Shown piece after piece: positions 18,445 to 28,044 of a stretch of DNA of 46,395 bases. Below the pieces are notes generated by a model. That model had not been told where the DNA came from and did not search any database. It saw only the letters and a program-made list of their open reading frames with translations. Within the stretch, counting starts at the first letter, position 1, and the number at the start of each line of letters is the position of its first letter. A program made the position numbers and the translations under genes. This DNA comes from Zetaproteobacteria bacterium (lineage in GTDB: Bacteria; Pseudomonadota; Zetaproteobacteria; Mariprofundales; Mariprofundaceae): NCBI GenBank assembly GCA_003695905.1, contig RFGS01000095.1:1-46395 (forward strand), in the 5' to 3' direction.

Positions 18445-21093
18445 TTACATGGCCCGCAGGCGCTCCATAGCCGCCGCCAGTTCCCCACGTCGCTTTCTCA
18501 GTTCGGCAAGCTCACTGCGCACACCGCTGACAACCTCCTCAGGCGCCCTGGAGCAGAACTTCGGATTGGCCAGCTTACCCTCCAGCTTGCTAATCTCGCG
18601 GTCGAGCCTGGATGCATTTTTTTCCAGGCGCGCAAGCTCTTCCTCGATATCCACCAGTCCGGCCAGCGGCACATAAACCGTGCAATCGGACAAAGGCGCC
18701 ACAGCCGCACCCGGCATATCTTGGCCGCTATCGATCCAATCGATCGAAGAAAGCCTGGCCAGCGCATGCAGCAGCGGCTGCTGATCACTCAACATGGCAT
18801 GCACATCCTCATCACAGGCCACCTTGACCTCGATGCGTCTGCCCGGGGCGATGTTCATCTCCCCCCGAATCGAACGAATGGCCGAGACCAACTCGATGAT
18901 GCGCTCCATCTCTAAGCGAGCCTCTGTATCCTGCTGCCGACCGCTGGGCTCATACCAGGCGCTTGTCACCAAGCGGGCATGCGGACCGTACAGCTCCTGC
19001 CAAAGCGTCTCACTGATGAACGGGCAGATTGGATGCAGCAGACGCAACCAACCATCCATGGCCGTCAGCATGGTCACCCGCGTCTCCTCCCTGGATGCCT
19101 CGTCATCGCCATAGAGCGCCACCTTGGCCGCCTCGACATACCAATCGCAATATGCGCCCCAGATGAACGCATACAGGGTCGCCGCTGCCTCATTGAAGCG
19201 GTATTCGGTCAGCGCCTGTTCCACCTCGCCCGCCACGCGATCGAGCTCGGCAAGGATCCAGCGATTGGCCAGCCCCTCCGGCTCAATACTGTGATCGGGC
19301 GCAGCATCACCGCGATTCATGAAGACAAAACGCGCTGCATTCCAGATCTTGTTCATGAAGTTACGGTTAGACTCGATGCGCTTGACGTCCAGCTTCACGT
19401 CTCTGCCCGGCGTGGCCATGTGCGTCAGCGTGAACCTGAGTGCATCAGCGCCATAGACCTCGATCATCTCTAGCGGATCGATGACATTGCCCTTGGACTT
19501 ACTCATCTTCTGGCCCTGAGCATCCCGGATCAATGCATGGATGTACACATCGCGGAACGGTACATCGCCAGCAAACTTGAGTCCCATCATGATCATGCGG
19601 GCAACCCAGAAAAAGATGATGTCGAAGCCGGTAACCAGTACGTCGGTGGGATAAAAGCGTTTGAGTTCCTCGGTGTCATCCGGCCAGCCAAGCGTGGAGA
19701 AGGGCCAGAGGCCGGAAGAAAACCATGTGTCGAGCACATCCTCGTCCTGGTGAATCGAGGTGGACCCGCATCCCTGGCAACGTTCCGGCGTCTGGCGGGC
19801 GACCGTGACATGGTCGCAATCGCCACAATACCATGCCGGGATGCGATGCCCCCACCACAGTTGCCTGGAAATGCACCAATCCTGGATGTTGCGCATCCAT
19901 TCGAAGTAGGTCTTCTCCCAGAACTGCGGAATGAAGCGGATCGCGCCCGATTCAACGGCCTCGATGGCCGGCTTGGCAAGCGGCTCTATCCTGACAAACC
20001 ATTGATCGGTCAGATAGGGCTCGATGACTGCATGCGAGCGGTCGCCGCGTCCAACCTTGTGCACATACTCCTCGACCTTCTCCAGCAGGCCCTCGGCATC
20101 CAGATCGGCCACCATGACTTCACGAGCCTCATAGCGGTCCAGACCACGATACTTGGCCGGAATGATCTCATCATCGGTGATGTGGGCCCGCGTCGTGAAG
20201 ATGTTGATCATGGGCAAACCATGACGCTGACCGACTTCATAATCGTTGAAATCGTGGGCCGGCGTGATCTTGACGCAACCCGTCCCGAAGGCCGGATCGA
20301 CGTATTCATCGGCAATGACCGGAATGCGCCGGCCGGTCAGCGGCAGCAACAACTCGCGGCCAACTAACTCGCTATAGCGCTCATCCTCGGGATGAACGGC
20401 TACAGCCACATCGCCGAGAAGGGTTTCCGGGCGCGTCGTGGCCACAATGACGGAATGCGAGGGATCATCGGCCAGCGGATAACGAATATGCCAGAAATGT
20501 CCGCTTTCTTCCTCGTACTGCACCTCAAGATCCGATACGGCCGTCTCCAGCACCGGATCCCAGTTCACCAGCCGCTTACCCCGATAGATCAGTCCCTCTT
20601 CATACAGCCGCACGAACACCTCACGCACGGCGCGGGACAGGCCCTCGTCGAGCGTGAAGCGCTCTCTGCTCCAGTCGCACGACGCCCCCAGACGCTTGAG
20701 CTGGCGCACGATCGTACCACCGGATTCCTCCTTCCATTGCCATACGCGGTCGAGAAAGCGCTCCCTGCCCAACTCGCGACGAGAAACACCCTCCTTGTCG
20801 AGCAGTCGTTCGACGACCATCTGTGTCGCAATTCCCGCATGATCGGTCCCGGGCTGCCAGAGTACGGCCTTGCCCTTCATGCGCTGCCAGCGGATCAGAA
20901 TGTCCTGGAGCGTGAACGTGAAGGCATGTCCCATGTGAAGGCTGCCGGTGACATTGGGCGGCGGGATGACAATGCAATAGGTCTCCTCGGCCTTGTCATC
21001 GGGCTGGAAGGCATCGGAATTCAGCCACAACTCACTGATGGCCGGCTCGACGGCCTTTGGCTCATATACCTTGGCAAGCGTTTGCTCACTCAT
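18445..21093 (-). CDS. valS: Valyl-tRNA synthetase
   Basis: ValS charges tRNA-Val and edits misactivated threonine. The 882-residue class I enzyme has the HIGH motif as HMGH (53-56, within PPPNVTGSLHMGHAF), an inserted editing domain (ATTRPETLLGDVAVAVHP), the KMSKS motif (about 526-530, GQKMSKSKGNVIDP), the anticodon-binding domain, and a C-terminal coiled coil (EEELARLEKNASRLDREI) typical of bacterial ValS. It lies 80 bases after holC on the same strand; holC-valS is the usual gammaproteobacterial order (pepA, usually just upstream, is absent). Confidence 0.98.
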   Translation of the reverse strand: MSEQTLAKVYEPKAVEPAISELWLNSDAFQPDDKAEETYCIVIPPPNVTGSLHMGHAFTFTLQDILIRWQRMKGKAVLWQPGTDHAGIATQMVVERLLDKEGVSRRELGRERFLDRVWQWKEESGGTIVRQLKRLGASCDWSRERFTLDEGLSRAVREVFVRLYEEGLIYRGKRLVNWDPVLETAVSDLEVQYEEESGHFWHIRYPLADDPSHSVIVATTRPETLLGDVAVAVHPEDERYSELVGRELLLPLTGRRIPVIADEYVDPAFGTGCVKITPAHDFNDYEVGQRHGLPMINIFTTRAHITDDEIIPAKYRGLDRYEAREVMVADLDAEGLLEKVEEYVHKVGRGDRSHAVIEPYLTDQWFVRIEPLAKPAIEAVESGAIRFIPQFWEKTYFEWMRNIQDWCISRQLWWGHRIPAWYCGDCDHVTVARQTPERCQGCGSTSIHQDEDVLDTWFSSGLWPFSTLGWPDDTEELKRFYPTDVLVTGFDIIFFWVARMIMMGLKFAGDVPFRDVYIHALIRDAQGQKMSKSKGNVIDPLEMIEVYGADALRFTLTHMATPGRDVKLDVKRIESNRNFMNKIWNAARFVFMNRGDAAPDHSIEPEGLANRWILAELDRVAGEVEQALTEYRFNEAAATLYAFIWGAYCDWYVEAAKVALYGDDEASREETRVTMLTAMDGWLRLLHPICPFISETLWQELYGPHARLVTSAWYEPSGRQQDTEARLEMERIIELVSAIRSIRGEMNIAPGRRIEVKVACDEDVHAMLSDQQPLLHALARLSSIDWIDSGQDMPGAAVAPLSDCTVYVPLAGLVDIEEELARLEKNASRLDREISKLEGKLANPKFCSRAPEEVVSGVRSELAELRKRRGELAAAMERLRAM

Positions 21094-21173
21094 CGCAGTT
21101 TCCTTTTCTCCAGATCCTTTGGGCTTGGCGGGCCGGCCATGCTACGTCTCCCCCTTCACGGGGCAACCACCGC

Positions 21174-21632
21174 TCAGGCGGAGGTCCGCTCTCGACGTCC
21201 CAGGTACTCGGGTTCGAACCCCATCTGACGATAGGTACGAAAACGCTCCCTGGCCGCCTGCTTGAGCCGCTCATCCCAGCCATCGACAAAATCGACGATG
21301 TGCGCAAAGCCGCTCACATCCGGCGGCACCTCCAGGCAACCATTGACCAACACGCTCGGCCGGTTGTCGCGCACGATATTCAGGGCCAGCAGGATCGGCT
21401 GCATGGCATTATCTTCCGCATCGGGACCGGCCGGACCATGGGCCAGAAACGATTCAGGATGGATGGTCCACAGCCTTTCATCGAGCGCGGCCATGAATCC
21501 CTCATCGGGACACAAAACCAGCACATGCGGCTCCAGCCGTCCGCGGCGCAGTAGCAAGCGGGCAATGCCCTCCACGCGGTCAGGCCGCTCGAGCAGCTCG
21601 AAATGCACCCTGGTCTCAGCCTTTCCGCTCAT
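21174..21632 (-). CDS. holC: DNA polymerase III subunit chi
   Basis: Chi bridges the clamp-loader (through psi) to single-strand-binding protein. The 152-residue protein matches chi in length and shape: an N-terminal VHFELLE strand, LLRRGRLEPHVLVLCPDE, the WTIHPESFLAHG segment and RPSVLVNGCLEVP, then a C-terminal AARERFRTYRQMGFEP helix. The ATG at 21632 lies inside the end of the PAP2 gene (17-base overlap); upstream in-frame codons overlap that gene further. It precedes valS, its usual neighbour, which supports the call. Confidence 0.88.
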   Translation of the reverse strand: MSGKAETRVHFELLERPDRVEGIARLLLRRGRLEPHVLVLCPDEGFMAALDERLWTIHPESFLAHGPAGPDAEDNAMQPILLALNIVRDNRPSVLVNGCLEVPPDVSGFAHIVDFVDGWDERLKQAARERFRTYRQMGFEPEYLGRRERTSA

Positions 21633-22308
21633 GTTTGACCTTCCAAGTCCGGGCCACAAAGGCCAATGCAAGAACGGGCAGTACAAGGCCCAATGCCCCG
21701 GCCGTCGCCGGCTGGATGCGATAACCCAAACCGAGCACAGCAGCCAGCAGCGCAACAAGCATGGTCGAAGCCTTCCAGGCCCATTCGTGATGCTCCCAGC
21801 GCACAGGAACCCAACAGAAGACCGCCCGCCAGCATACGATCATGACGATACAACCTAGGACAAAACCAACCCCGACATCCAGCGGGAAATGCACGCCCCC
21901 GTAAACCCTACCCAGCGCGGCAAGCATGAACAGCAGGCCGCCCAACCAGGCCCGCCAGCTTTTCAGGCCCCAAAGCAGAAACATACTCGCCGCCATGACC
22001 CCATCGGATGTCGCATGCCCGGATGGAAACGAATGACCATACAACACATCCCCGAGCACATGCACATCCTGAAGCACGGCCGGCGGTCTGGGCGCCGCGA
22101 TCAAGTGCTTGAGCGCCTGCGTGATCAATCCCGACGCGATAAACGCAGCCATGGCCGCCATGCCTAAACGAAGGCGGACCATCATCAGCAGGGCGCAGAG
22201 AAGCGCAACGACCAAGCCGTCTCCAAGTCCGCTGATCAGCCCGAAGCATGCATCCGCCCATGGCGAATGAGCATCGTTGATCAGACGAAACAGCGCATGT
22301 GTCTCCAT
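21616..22308 (-). CDS. PAP2-family membrane phosphatase
   Basis: The 230-residue integral membrane protein has the three phosphatidic-acid-phosphatase motifs: KHLIAAPRPP, SFPSGHA and GRVYGGVHFPLDV, the last with the catalytic His and Asp. Five to seven membrane segments are visible (for example VVALLCALLMMV, GVMAASMFLLWG, VLGCIVMIV). It probably dephosphorylates a lipid pyrophosphate such as undecaprenyl pyrophosphate or phosphatidylglycerol phosphate at the outer face of the inner membrane; the substrate cannot be told. The gene lies 45 bases after pgi and overlaps holC by 17 bases. Confidence 0.9.
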   Translation of the reverse strand: METHALFRLINDAHSPWADACFGLISGLGDGLVVALLCALLMMVRLRLGMAAMAAFIASGLITQALKHLIAAPRPPAVLQDVHVLGDVLYGHSFPSGHATSDGVMAASMFLLWGLKSWRAWLGGLLFMLAALGRVYGGVHFPLDVGVGFVLGCIVMIVCWRAVFCWVPVRWEHHEWAWKASTMLVALLAAVLGLGYRIQPATAGALGLVLPVLALAFVARTWKVKHERKG

Positions 22309-22353
22309 CGGCGGCAGGCTAGCGGCCGGTGGGCTGCAGTGTCATCTGCGCCC

Positions 22354-24003
22354 TCATTCCGGCCGCAGGCGCTTGTAATAATTGATCAGGCCATTGGTGG
22401 AGGCATCATGTGCATGCACATCATCATCGCCCTCCAGCTCATGCAGGATACGGCGGGCAAGTTGCTTACCCAGCTCCACACCCCACTGGTCAAAGGCATT
22501 GATGTCCCAGATCACGCTCTGTACAAAGATCTTGTGCTCATACATAGCGATCAACATGCCGAGCATGAAGGGTGTCAGCTTCGGGAACAGAATCGAATTG
22601 CTGGGCCTGTTGCCCGGAAACACGCGGTGCGGCAGCAGACGTTCGATCTCATCGTTTTGCAAGCCTGCCCGCTGCATCTCGGCACGTGCCTCAGCTTCCG
22701 TCCTGCCCAGCATCAAGGCCTCGGTTTGAGCAAAGAAATTGGATAGCAGCAGCCGATGATGATCCCCGACGGGATTCTGACTCTCCACGGGTGCGAGAAA
22801 GTCGCATGGCACCAGCCTCGTGCCCTGATGGATGAGCTGATAGAAGGCATGCTGGCCGTTCGTGCCCGGCTCGCCCCAGATGATCGGCCCGGTGTCGTAA
22901 TCCACAGGTTTGCCTTGCCGCGTCACGCGCTTGCCATTGCTCTCCATATCGCCCTGCTGGAAATAGGCTGGGAAACGATGAAGGTACTGATCATAGGGAA
23001 GGATGGCATGGCTGGCCGCGCCCATGAAATTGTTGTACCAGATGCCCAGCATGCCGAGCACCACGGGGATGTTCCATTCGAACTCAGTGGTTCTGAAATG
23101 CTCGTCCATGGCATGCGCACCGGCCAGCAATTCCTCGAAGCGATCCATGCCGATAGACAGTGCAATGCTCAGCCCCACGGCGCTCCACAACGAATAGCGA
23201 CCGCCAACCCAGTCCCAAAACTCGAACATGTTGGCCGGATCGATACCGAAGGCCGAGACTGCCTCCGCATTCGTGGACACGGCCACGAAATGCCGCGCCA
23301 CGGCCTCCTTGGTGCCGCCTCGGGTCAGGAACCAATCCCGGGCCGTGTGTGCATTGGCCAGGGTTTCCTGCGTCGTGAACGTCTTGGAAACCACGACAAA
23401 CAGCGTGGTTTCCCTGTGCAGACCTTTCAGGGTTTCCACAATGTGCGTGCCATCGACATTGGAAACGAAGTGAACATTCAAGCCTGGCTGGGCATAGGGC
23501 CTGAGCGCCTCGGTGACCATGAGCGGCCCTAGATCGGATCCGCCGATACCGATATTGACGATGTCGGTGATACGCTTGCCCGTGGAGCCCAGCCAGTGCC
23601 CGTTGCGGACGGCCTCCGTGAAGACCCGCATGCGTTCAAGAACGCGGTTGACCTTCGGCATCACATCCTGCCCATCAACGAGAATCGGGCGGTTGGACCG
23701 GTTGCGCAGGGCGACATGCAAAACGGCCCGGTTTTCCGTCAGGTTGATCTTCTCGCCCTCAAACATGCGCACGATCCACTGGCCAAGCTCGCGTTCACGT
23801 GCAAGCTGCATGAGCAAGGCCATCGTTTCATCGGTGATGATATTCTTCGAATAGTCCACGAGCATGTGTTCCAACTGCAGTGAGAATCGCTCGAAGCGGT
23901 GCGGGTCCTGCTGAAAAAGCTCGCGCATGTGCACGGACTTCATCGCTTGCGCATGTTGTTCAAGGGCTTGCCATGCCCGGGTCTGCCTCAGTTTGCCGCT
24001 CAT
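22354..24003 (-). CDS. pgi: Glucose-6-phosphate isomerase
   Basis: Pgi interconverts glucose-6-phosphate and fructose-6-phosphate. The 549-residue protein matches the long bacterial form, with [29 protein letters not shown], the signature [35 protein letters not shown] (catalytic Glu and His region) and the C-terminal [13 protein letters not shown] with the catalytic Lys. A GGGGAGG ribosome site sits just before the ATG. It is divergent from glgA across a 129-base gap, which links it to glycogen metabolism by position. Confidence 0.98.
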   Translation of the reverse strand: MSGKLRQTRAWQALEQHAQAMKSVHMRELFQQDPHRFERFSLQLEHMLVDYSKNIITDETMALLMQLARERELGQWIVRMFEGEKINLTENRAVLHVALRNRSNRPILVDGQDVMPKVNRVLERMRVFTEAVRNGHWLGSTGKRITDIVNIGIGGSDLGPLMVTEALRPYAQPGLNVHFVSNVDGTHIVETLKGLHRETTLFVVVSKTFTTQETLANAHTARDWFLTRGGTKEAVARHFVAVSTNAEAVSAFGIDPANMFEFWDWVGGRYSLWSAVGLSIALSIGMDRFEELLAGAHAMDEHFRTTEFEWNIPVVLGMLGIWYNNFMGAASHAILPYDQYLHRFPAYFQQGDMESNGKRVTRQGKPVDYDTGPIIWGEPGTNGQHAFYQLIHQGTRLVPCDFLAPVESQNPVGDHHRLLLSNFFAQTEALMLGRTEAEARAEMQRAGLQNDEIERLLPHRVFPGNRPSNSILFPKLTPFMLGMLIAMYEHKIFVQSVIWDINAFDQWGVELGKQLARRILHELEGDDDVHAHDASTNGLINYYKRLRPE

Positions 24004-24132
24004 GTCCTCCCCTTTGCTCGCCTGCTGGCCCGTGATGACAATGCATCCATTATCAACAAAACGCTGCCCTTGTCGACGGCCTGTTCAAGGCCAGGAAAAG
24101 ACCTGTTAGGCTTCGCTCAAGGAGGGGGCGTC

Positions 24133-25584
24133 ATGCTCAACATCGTGTTTATTGCATCCGAAGCCGCACCGCTGGCCAAAACCGGCGGACTCGCCGATGT
24201 GGTGGGGGCCCTGCCCCAGGCGCTCAGGAAGCTCGGCGTGAATATCCATGTCATCCTCCCGTATTACAAAAAGGACATCGAGCGTGCAGGCTTTGCGCCC
24301 AGGTTCACGGGCATGTCCATCGACATGTGGGCAGATGGCCTGCAGCGCAGTTTCCCGATCCATGAGGTGAAGCATCAGGGGCTTTCCTACCTGCTCGTCG
24401 AGCAGGACGACCTCTACGACCGCGAGGGGCTTTACGGTCCGCCCGGAGGCGCCTACGCAGACAACCTGCTCCGTTTCATCCTCTTCGACCGCGTGGCGCT
24501 GGAGGTGACGGCAAGGCTCGGCGATCGCATCGACATCATCCATTGCCATGACTGGCAGACAGGCATGGTCCCCACCCTGTTGCGCACGCAGTATCTGCAT
24601 CTGCGTTCAATCGCCAGTGCAAAAACGGTGTTCACGATCCACAACCTTGCCTATCAGGGTATCTTCGCTGCCGACTGGCTGCACCGGCTTGGCCTGCCAA
24701 CCCATCACTTCCATCCGGAAGGCTTCGAGTTTCATGGCCAGATCAACTGTATGAAGGCTGGCATCATGGAAGCCGATGCGATTACAACCGTCAGTCCGAG
24801 CTATGCCCGGGAGATCATGACCCCCGAATATGGATGCCAGCTTGAAGGCTTCATCGCCAACCATGCAGACCGGCTGACTGGCATTGTCAACGGCATCGAT
24901 GTGGAAGCCTGGAATCCAGCCACCGATCCATGCATCGCAGCCCACTTCAATGCCGGAAGCCCCCGGGGCAAGCGGGCCTGCAAGCAAGCCCTGCAACGCG
25001 AATGTGGACTGGATGTCGATCCCGACCGGCCTCTGCTGACGCTGATCTCCCGGCTGGCCGAGCAAAAGGGCATCGATCTCCTGCTGGCCAATGCCCCACG
25101 GTGGATTGAGCGTGGCTACCAGCTTGTCGTGCTCGGTTCGGGCGATCCACATGTCGAACATGCACTCAGCGCGCTGGCCCATAGCCACCCATCGAGCGCG
25201 TATTTCTGGCGCGGTTTCAACGAACCCCTGGCCAGAAGGATTTACGCCGGCGGCGACATTTTCCTGATGCCTTCGAGATTCGAACCCTGCGGACTGGGCC
25301 AGTTGATGGCCATGCGCTACGGCACCGTTCCCGTTGTCAGGGCCACCGGCGGGCTGAAGGACACAGTCATTGACTACGACCATGACAAGCGTCATGCCAC
25401 GGGCTTCCACTTTTGCGCGGCCGAGGCTGCGGCGTTCGATGAAGCCGTCGAGCAGGCCGTTTCGCTGTACCGCAAGCCGCGCATCTGGGCAAGGCTGCGC
25501 AACAATGCGCTGCGCCGGGATTCGTCTTGGCGAGCATCTGCCGAAGCTTATCTGGCCGTTTACAGGAGGCTGACCGGAGCATGA
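24133..25584 (+). CDS. glgA: Glycogen synthase (ADP-glucose type)
   Basis: GlgA transfers glucose from ADP-glucose to a growing alpha-1,4-glucan. The 483-residue GT5 enzyme has the ADP-glucose motif KTGGLADV (Lys16), the catalytic-domain segments HCHDWQTGMVP and HNLAYQGIF, TVSPSYAREI, and the C-terminal RFEPCGLGQL (about 382) and RATGGLKDTV. The ATG at 24133 follows a GGAGGGGG site by 4 bases; the frame is open upstream but that part overlaps pgi. Its stop overlaps the next gene's start as ATGA. No glgB, glgC or glgP is in the window. Confidence 0.97.
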   Translation: MLNIVFIASEAAPLAKTGGLADVVGALPQALRKLGVNIHVILPYYKKDIERAGFAPRFTGMSIDMWADGLQRSFPIHEVKHQGLSYLLVEQDDLYDREGLYGPPGGAYADNLLRFILFDRVALEVTARLGDRIDIIHCHDWQTGMVPTLLRTQYLHLRSIASAKTVFTIHNLAYQGIFAADWLHRLGLPTHHFHPEGFEFHGQINCMKAGIMEADAITTVSPSYAREIMTPEYGCQLEGFIANHADRLTGIVNGIDVEAWNPATDPCIAAHFNAGSPRGKRACKQALQRECGLDVDPDRPLLTLISRLAEQKGIDLLLANAPRWIERGYQLVVLGSGDPHVEHALSALAHSHPSSAYFWRGFNEPLARRIYAGGDIFLMPSRFEPCGLGQLMAMRYGTVPVVRATGGLKDTVIDYDHDKRHATGFHFCAAEAAAFDEAVEQAVSLYRKPRIWARLRNNALRRDSSWRASAEAYLAVYRRLTGA

Positions 25585-26519
25585 ACGTGGTGCTGGCCGT
25601 CGACATCGGTGGCACGAATCTGAGACAGGCCATCGTAGAACCTTCCGGCGCAATCATTGATGAGGCGCGCTGCACACTGGATCTGGCGCACAAAACCCAG
25701 GCTCATGGCAGCAGTGCCGTCGATCTGATGCTCGATGCCATCGAGCAAAGCCTCACGCCTGCCATCACCCGCCATCATCCCCAAGCCGTGGGTATGGGCT
25801 TCCCCGGATTCTTTGACGATCGCACGCGACGTCTCGTGGCCTCTCCCAACCTGCCTTATGTGCATGACCTGCCGCTGGCCGACATGCTTGCGGAAAGGCT
25901 GGGCCTGCCCGTCTTCATGCAGAACGATGCATTGTGTGCCGCCCTTGGAGAACACCGCTTTGGTGCCGGGCAGGACGTAACCAACCTGCTTCACCTCACG
26001 CTGGGAACGGGCATCGGCGGCGGGCTCATCCTCCATGGGCGCCCTTGGAGCGGCGAATTTGGCATGGCTGCCGAATTCGGACACCTGCGCATCCGACATG
26101 GGCACGAGGCAAGACCCTGCGGCTGCGGCAAGCGCGGCTGTGTGGAGGCTTATGCATCGGCCACAGCCATCCAGGCCATCTATCAGGAGCGGACAGGAAG
26201 AAACCTGGATGCCCAGGCCGTGCATGCCCGGGCCCTTACCGGCGATGAAGACGCGCTTAATGTCTGGCGTGAGGCTGGCTTCAGCCTTGGCATGGCCATC
26301 GCCCAGTGCATCATCCTGCTGGACATTCACTGCGCCACGCTCAGCGGGGGGCTGACCGGCGCCTGGTACATGCTGGAGCCCGCCATGCGCGAGGCGCTGG
26401 AAAGCGAGCTAATTCCGCCCCAACGCAATCACGTGTCCATCATGCTCTCAAGACTCGGTGAACGGGCCGGCATCCTCGGCGCGGCCGTGCTGGCCACCAA
26501 AGGCCTGACCGACAGCTAA
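25581..26519 (+). CDS. ROK-family sugar kinase (probable glucokinase)
   Basis: The 312-residue protein has the ATP-binding phosphate-1 motif DIGGTN (8-13), the MGFPGFFDD segment, QNDALCAALGEHRFGAG with the catalytic Asp, TLGTGIGGGLIL, and the ROK zinc motif CGCGKRGCVE at about 179-188. ROK kinases phosphorylate glucose, fructose, N-acetylglucosamine or N-acetylmannosamine; the EFGHLRI context before the zinc motif fits a hexokinase-type member. Coupling to glgA by a 4-base overlap and nearness to pgi favour glucose, but this is inference. It converges on mgtE with only 6 bases between stops. Confidence 0.88.
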   Translation: MNVVLAVDIGGTNLRQAIVEPSGAIIDEARCTLDLAHKTQAHGSSAVDLMLDAIEQSLTPAITRHHPQAVGMGFPGFFDDRTRRLVASPNLPYVHDLPLADMLAERLGLPVFMQNDALCAALGEHRFGAGQDVTNLLHLTLGTGIGGGLILHGRPWSGEFGMAAEFGHLRIRHGHEARPCGCGKRGCVEAYASATAIQAIYQERTGRNLDAQAVHARALTGDEDALNVWREAGFSLGMAIAQCIILLDIHCATLSGGLTGAWYMLEPAMREALESELIPPQRNHVSIMLSRLGERAGILGAAVLATKGLTDS

Positions 26520-26525
26520 AGACGC

Positions 26526-27890
26526 TCAGAGTAGAAACACGCTGGCCAGCCCCAGAAAGCTCAAAAAACCGACCACGTCCGTCACCGTGGTCAGCACAGT
26601 TCCCGAAGCCAGCGCCGGATCGATATTCAGCCGCTGCAGGGTCAGTGGTATCACGGCGCCAGCCAGCCCTGCAGCAAAAAGATTGATCATCATGGCCGCC
26701 CCGATCACAAAACCGAGCCTGATCCCGACCTCGGGGAACCATATCGTGGCCACAAAACCCATAATGCATGCAAACAGCAAGCCGGAGACCAAACCGACCA
26801 TGACCTCCTTGACCAGTGCCCTGCGGGCATTGGCCAAGGTCACGCGTCCCAGCGCGATGCCGCGCACGATGACCGTCAGCGTCTGGGTCCCCGCAATGCC
26901 TCCCATGCTCGCCACGATCGGCATCAGCACAGCAAGCGCCACGATGCGCGCTATCGTCTGCTCGAACTGGGCGATCACGATTGAGGCCAGAATGGCCGTA
27001 CCCAGGTTCACGAGCAACCAGACACCACGGCGCCTGGCTGTGGTGAGCACCGGCTCCGAGAGGTCGTCCTCGTCGGAGAGCGCCGCCAGCCGATACATGT
27101 CCTCGGTTGCTTCCTCATGGATGACATCAATGACGTCGTCGGCCGTGATTCGGCCAACCAGCACGCCCTGCTCATCCACGACAGGCAGGGCAAGCACGTC
27201 ATAGCGGTCGAAGATCTTGGCCACTTCCTCCTGATCCTGACCGGCGAGTACGCGGGGAAAGTCAGCCTCCTGAATCTCGCTCATGCGCTGATCCGGTTCG
27301 CTGAGCAGCAGCTTGTGCAGGGGCAACACGCCGGTCAACCGATCATCGTCATCCACGACATAGATGTAGTTGAGGTTTTCGATTTCCCTTCCCCATCGAC
27401 GGAGCACCTTCAGCACGGTATCGACCGTCCAGTCGTCACGAACCTTGAACAGCTCGGCCTGCATGAGGCCACCGGCCGATTCCTCGTCATGCGCAAGCAG
27501 CTGGGACAGATCCCGCCGCTCTTCTGGCTCCAACCGGTCGATGATCACATCGGCCACTGGCTTTTCAACCGCCTGCAACAGATCGGCCGCATCATCCGAA
27601 TCCATGTGTTCGACGATCTCCTCGATCGCCTTCGGATTCAGACGGGCTAGCAATTCCTCCTGACGGCCTTCGGGCAGCTCGAGCAGAACATCGCCCAGCC
27701 GCTTTTCATCGATGTAGGGAACAAGCTGAGAACGCTGCTCATCATCGCGACAGTCGAGCAACAGATCGGCCAGTTCGGACTCGTGCATGACCGCAAACCG
27801 CTGGCGCAAGGTCTCGGGCTGTTCTGCAGCCAGCTTCAATGCTTCGGCAACAGTCAAGGCTTTTGTGGCTTCATCTGATAACTGCGTCAC
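26526..27890 (-). CDS. mgtE: Magnesium transporter MgtE
   Basis: MgtE is a Mg2+-gated Mg2+ channel. The 454-residue protein has the N-terminal superhelical MgtE_N domain (repeats such as DVLLELPEGRQEELLARL), two CBS domains (about 140-260, including YIYVVDDDDRLTGVLPLHKLL and ALPVVDEQGVLVG), a plug helix, and a C-terminal channel domain of five helices (from GVWLLVNLGTAILAS) with the pore motif AGTQTLTVIVRG. Two GTG codons stand in tandem; I chose the second (27890), which is 6 bases from GGGAGG. No ATG lies close. Paired hairpins lie in the leader upstream. Confidence 0.95.
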   Translation of the reverse strand: MTQLSDEATKALTVAEALKLAAEQPETLRQRFAVMHESELADLLLDCRDDEQRSQLVPYIDEKRLGDVLLELPEGRQEELLARLNPKAIEEIVEHMDSDDAADLLQAVEKPVADVIIDRLEPEERRDLSQLLAHDEESAGGLMQAELFKVRDDWTVDTVLKVLRRWGREIENLNYIYVVDDDDRLTGVLPLHKLLLSEPDQRMSEIQEADFPRVLAGQDQEEVAKIFDRYDVLALPVVDEQGVLVGRITADDVIDVIHEEATEDMYRLAALSDEDDLSEPVLTTARRRGVWLLVNLGTAILASIVIAQFEQTIARIVALAVLMPIVASMGGIAGTQTLTVIVRGIALGRVTLANARRALVKEVMVGLVSGLLFACIMGFVATIWFPEVGIRLGFVIGAAMMINLFAAGLAGAVIPLTLQRLNIDPALASGTVLTTVTDVVGFLSFLGLASVFLL

Positions 27891-27951
27891 CACGCACCTC
27901 CCTGTCTGCGAATTCAAGCTGCACACACCCATGGCATAGCCGACGGCACCC

Positions 27952-27989
27952 AAAAGGCTCAAAGCCGGCGCGCCCTTACAGGACGCGCC
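27952..27989 (-). promoter_or_regulatory. Paired hairpins in the mgtE leader
   Basis: On the minus strand a 9-bp stem with one mismatch (GGCGCGTCC / GGGCGCGCC, loop TGTAA; 27989-27967) is followed at once by a smaller stem GGCT-TTG-AGCC (27966-27956) and TTTT. Only the divergent mfd start is upstream, so this would be in the mgtE leader, about 60-100 bases before its start. It could be an attenuator or only chance pairing. Confidence 0.35.
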
Positions 27990-28044
27990 ATCCTACACAA
28001 GACTCACAGGCAGAAAAGAACGCCCTTAGATAATTTGGTCTTGA

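Noticed and set aside
20600-20980. Long frames antisense to valS on the plus strand.
   Set aside because: valS is intact with HMGH and KMSKS motifs; the antisense frames have no ribosome sites or family matches.
21205-21222. GGTTCGAA-type sequence resembling a tRNA T-loop.
   Set aside because: It lies inside the holC coding region (MGFEPEYLG) and no acceptor, D or anticodon arm can be built around it.
25274-25292. Second TTCGAACCC sequence resembling a tRNA T-loop.
   Set aside because: It encodes RFEPCG of glgA, a conserved catalytic segment, and no cloverleaf fits.
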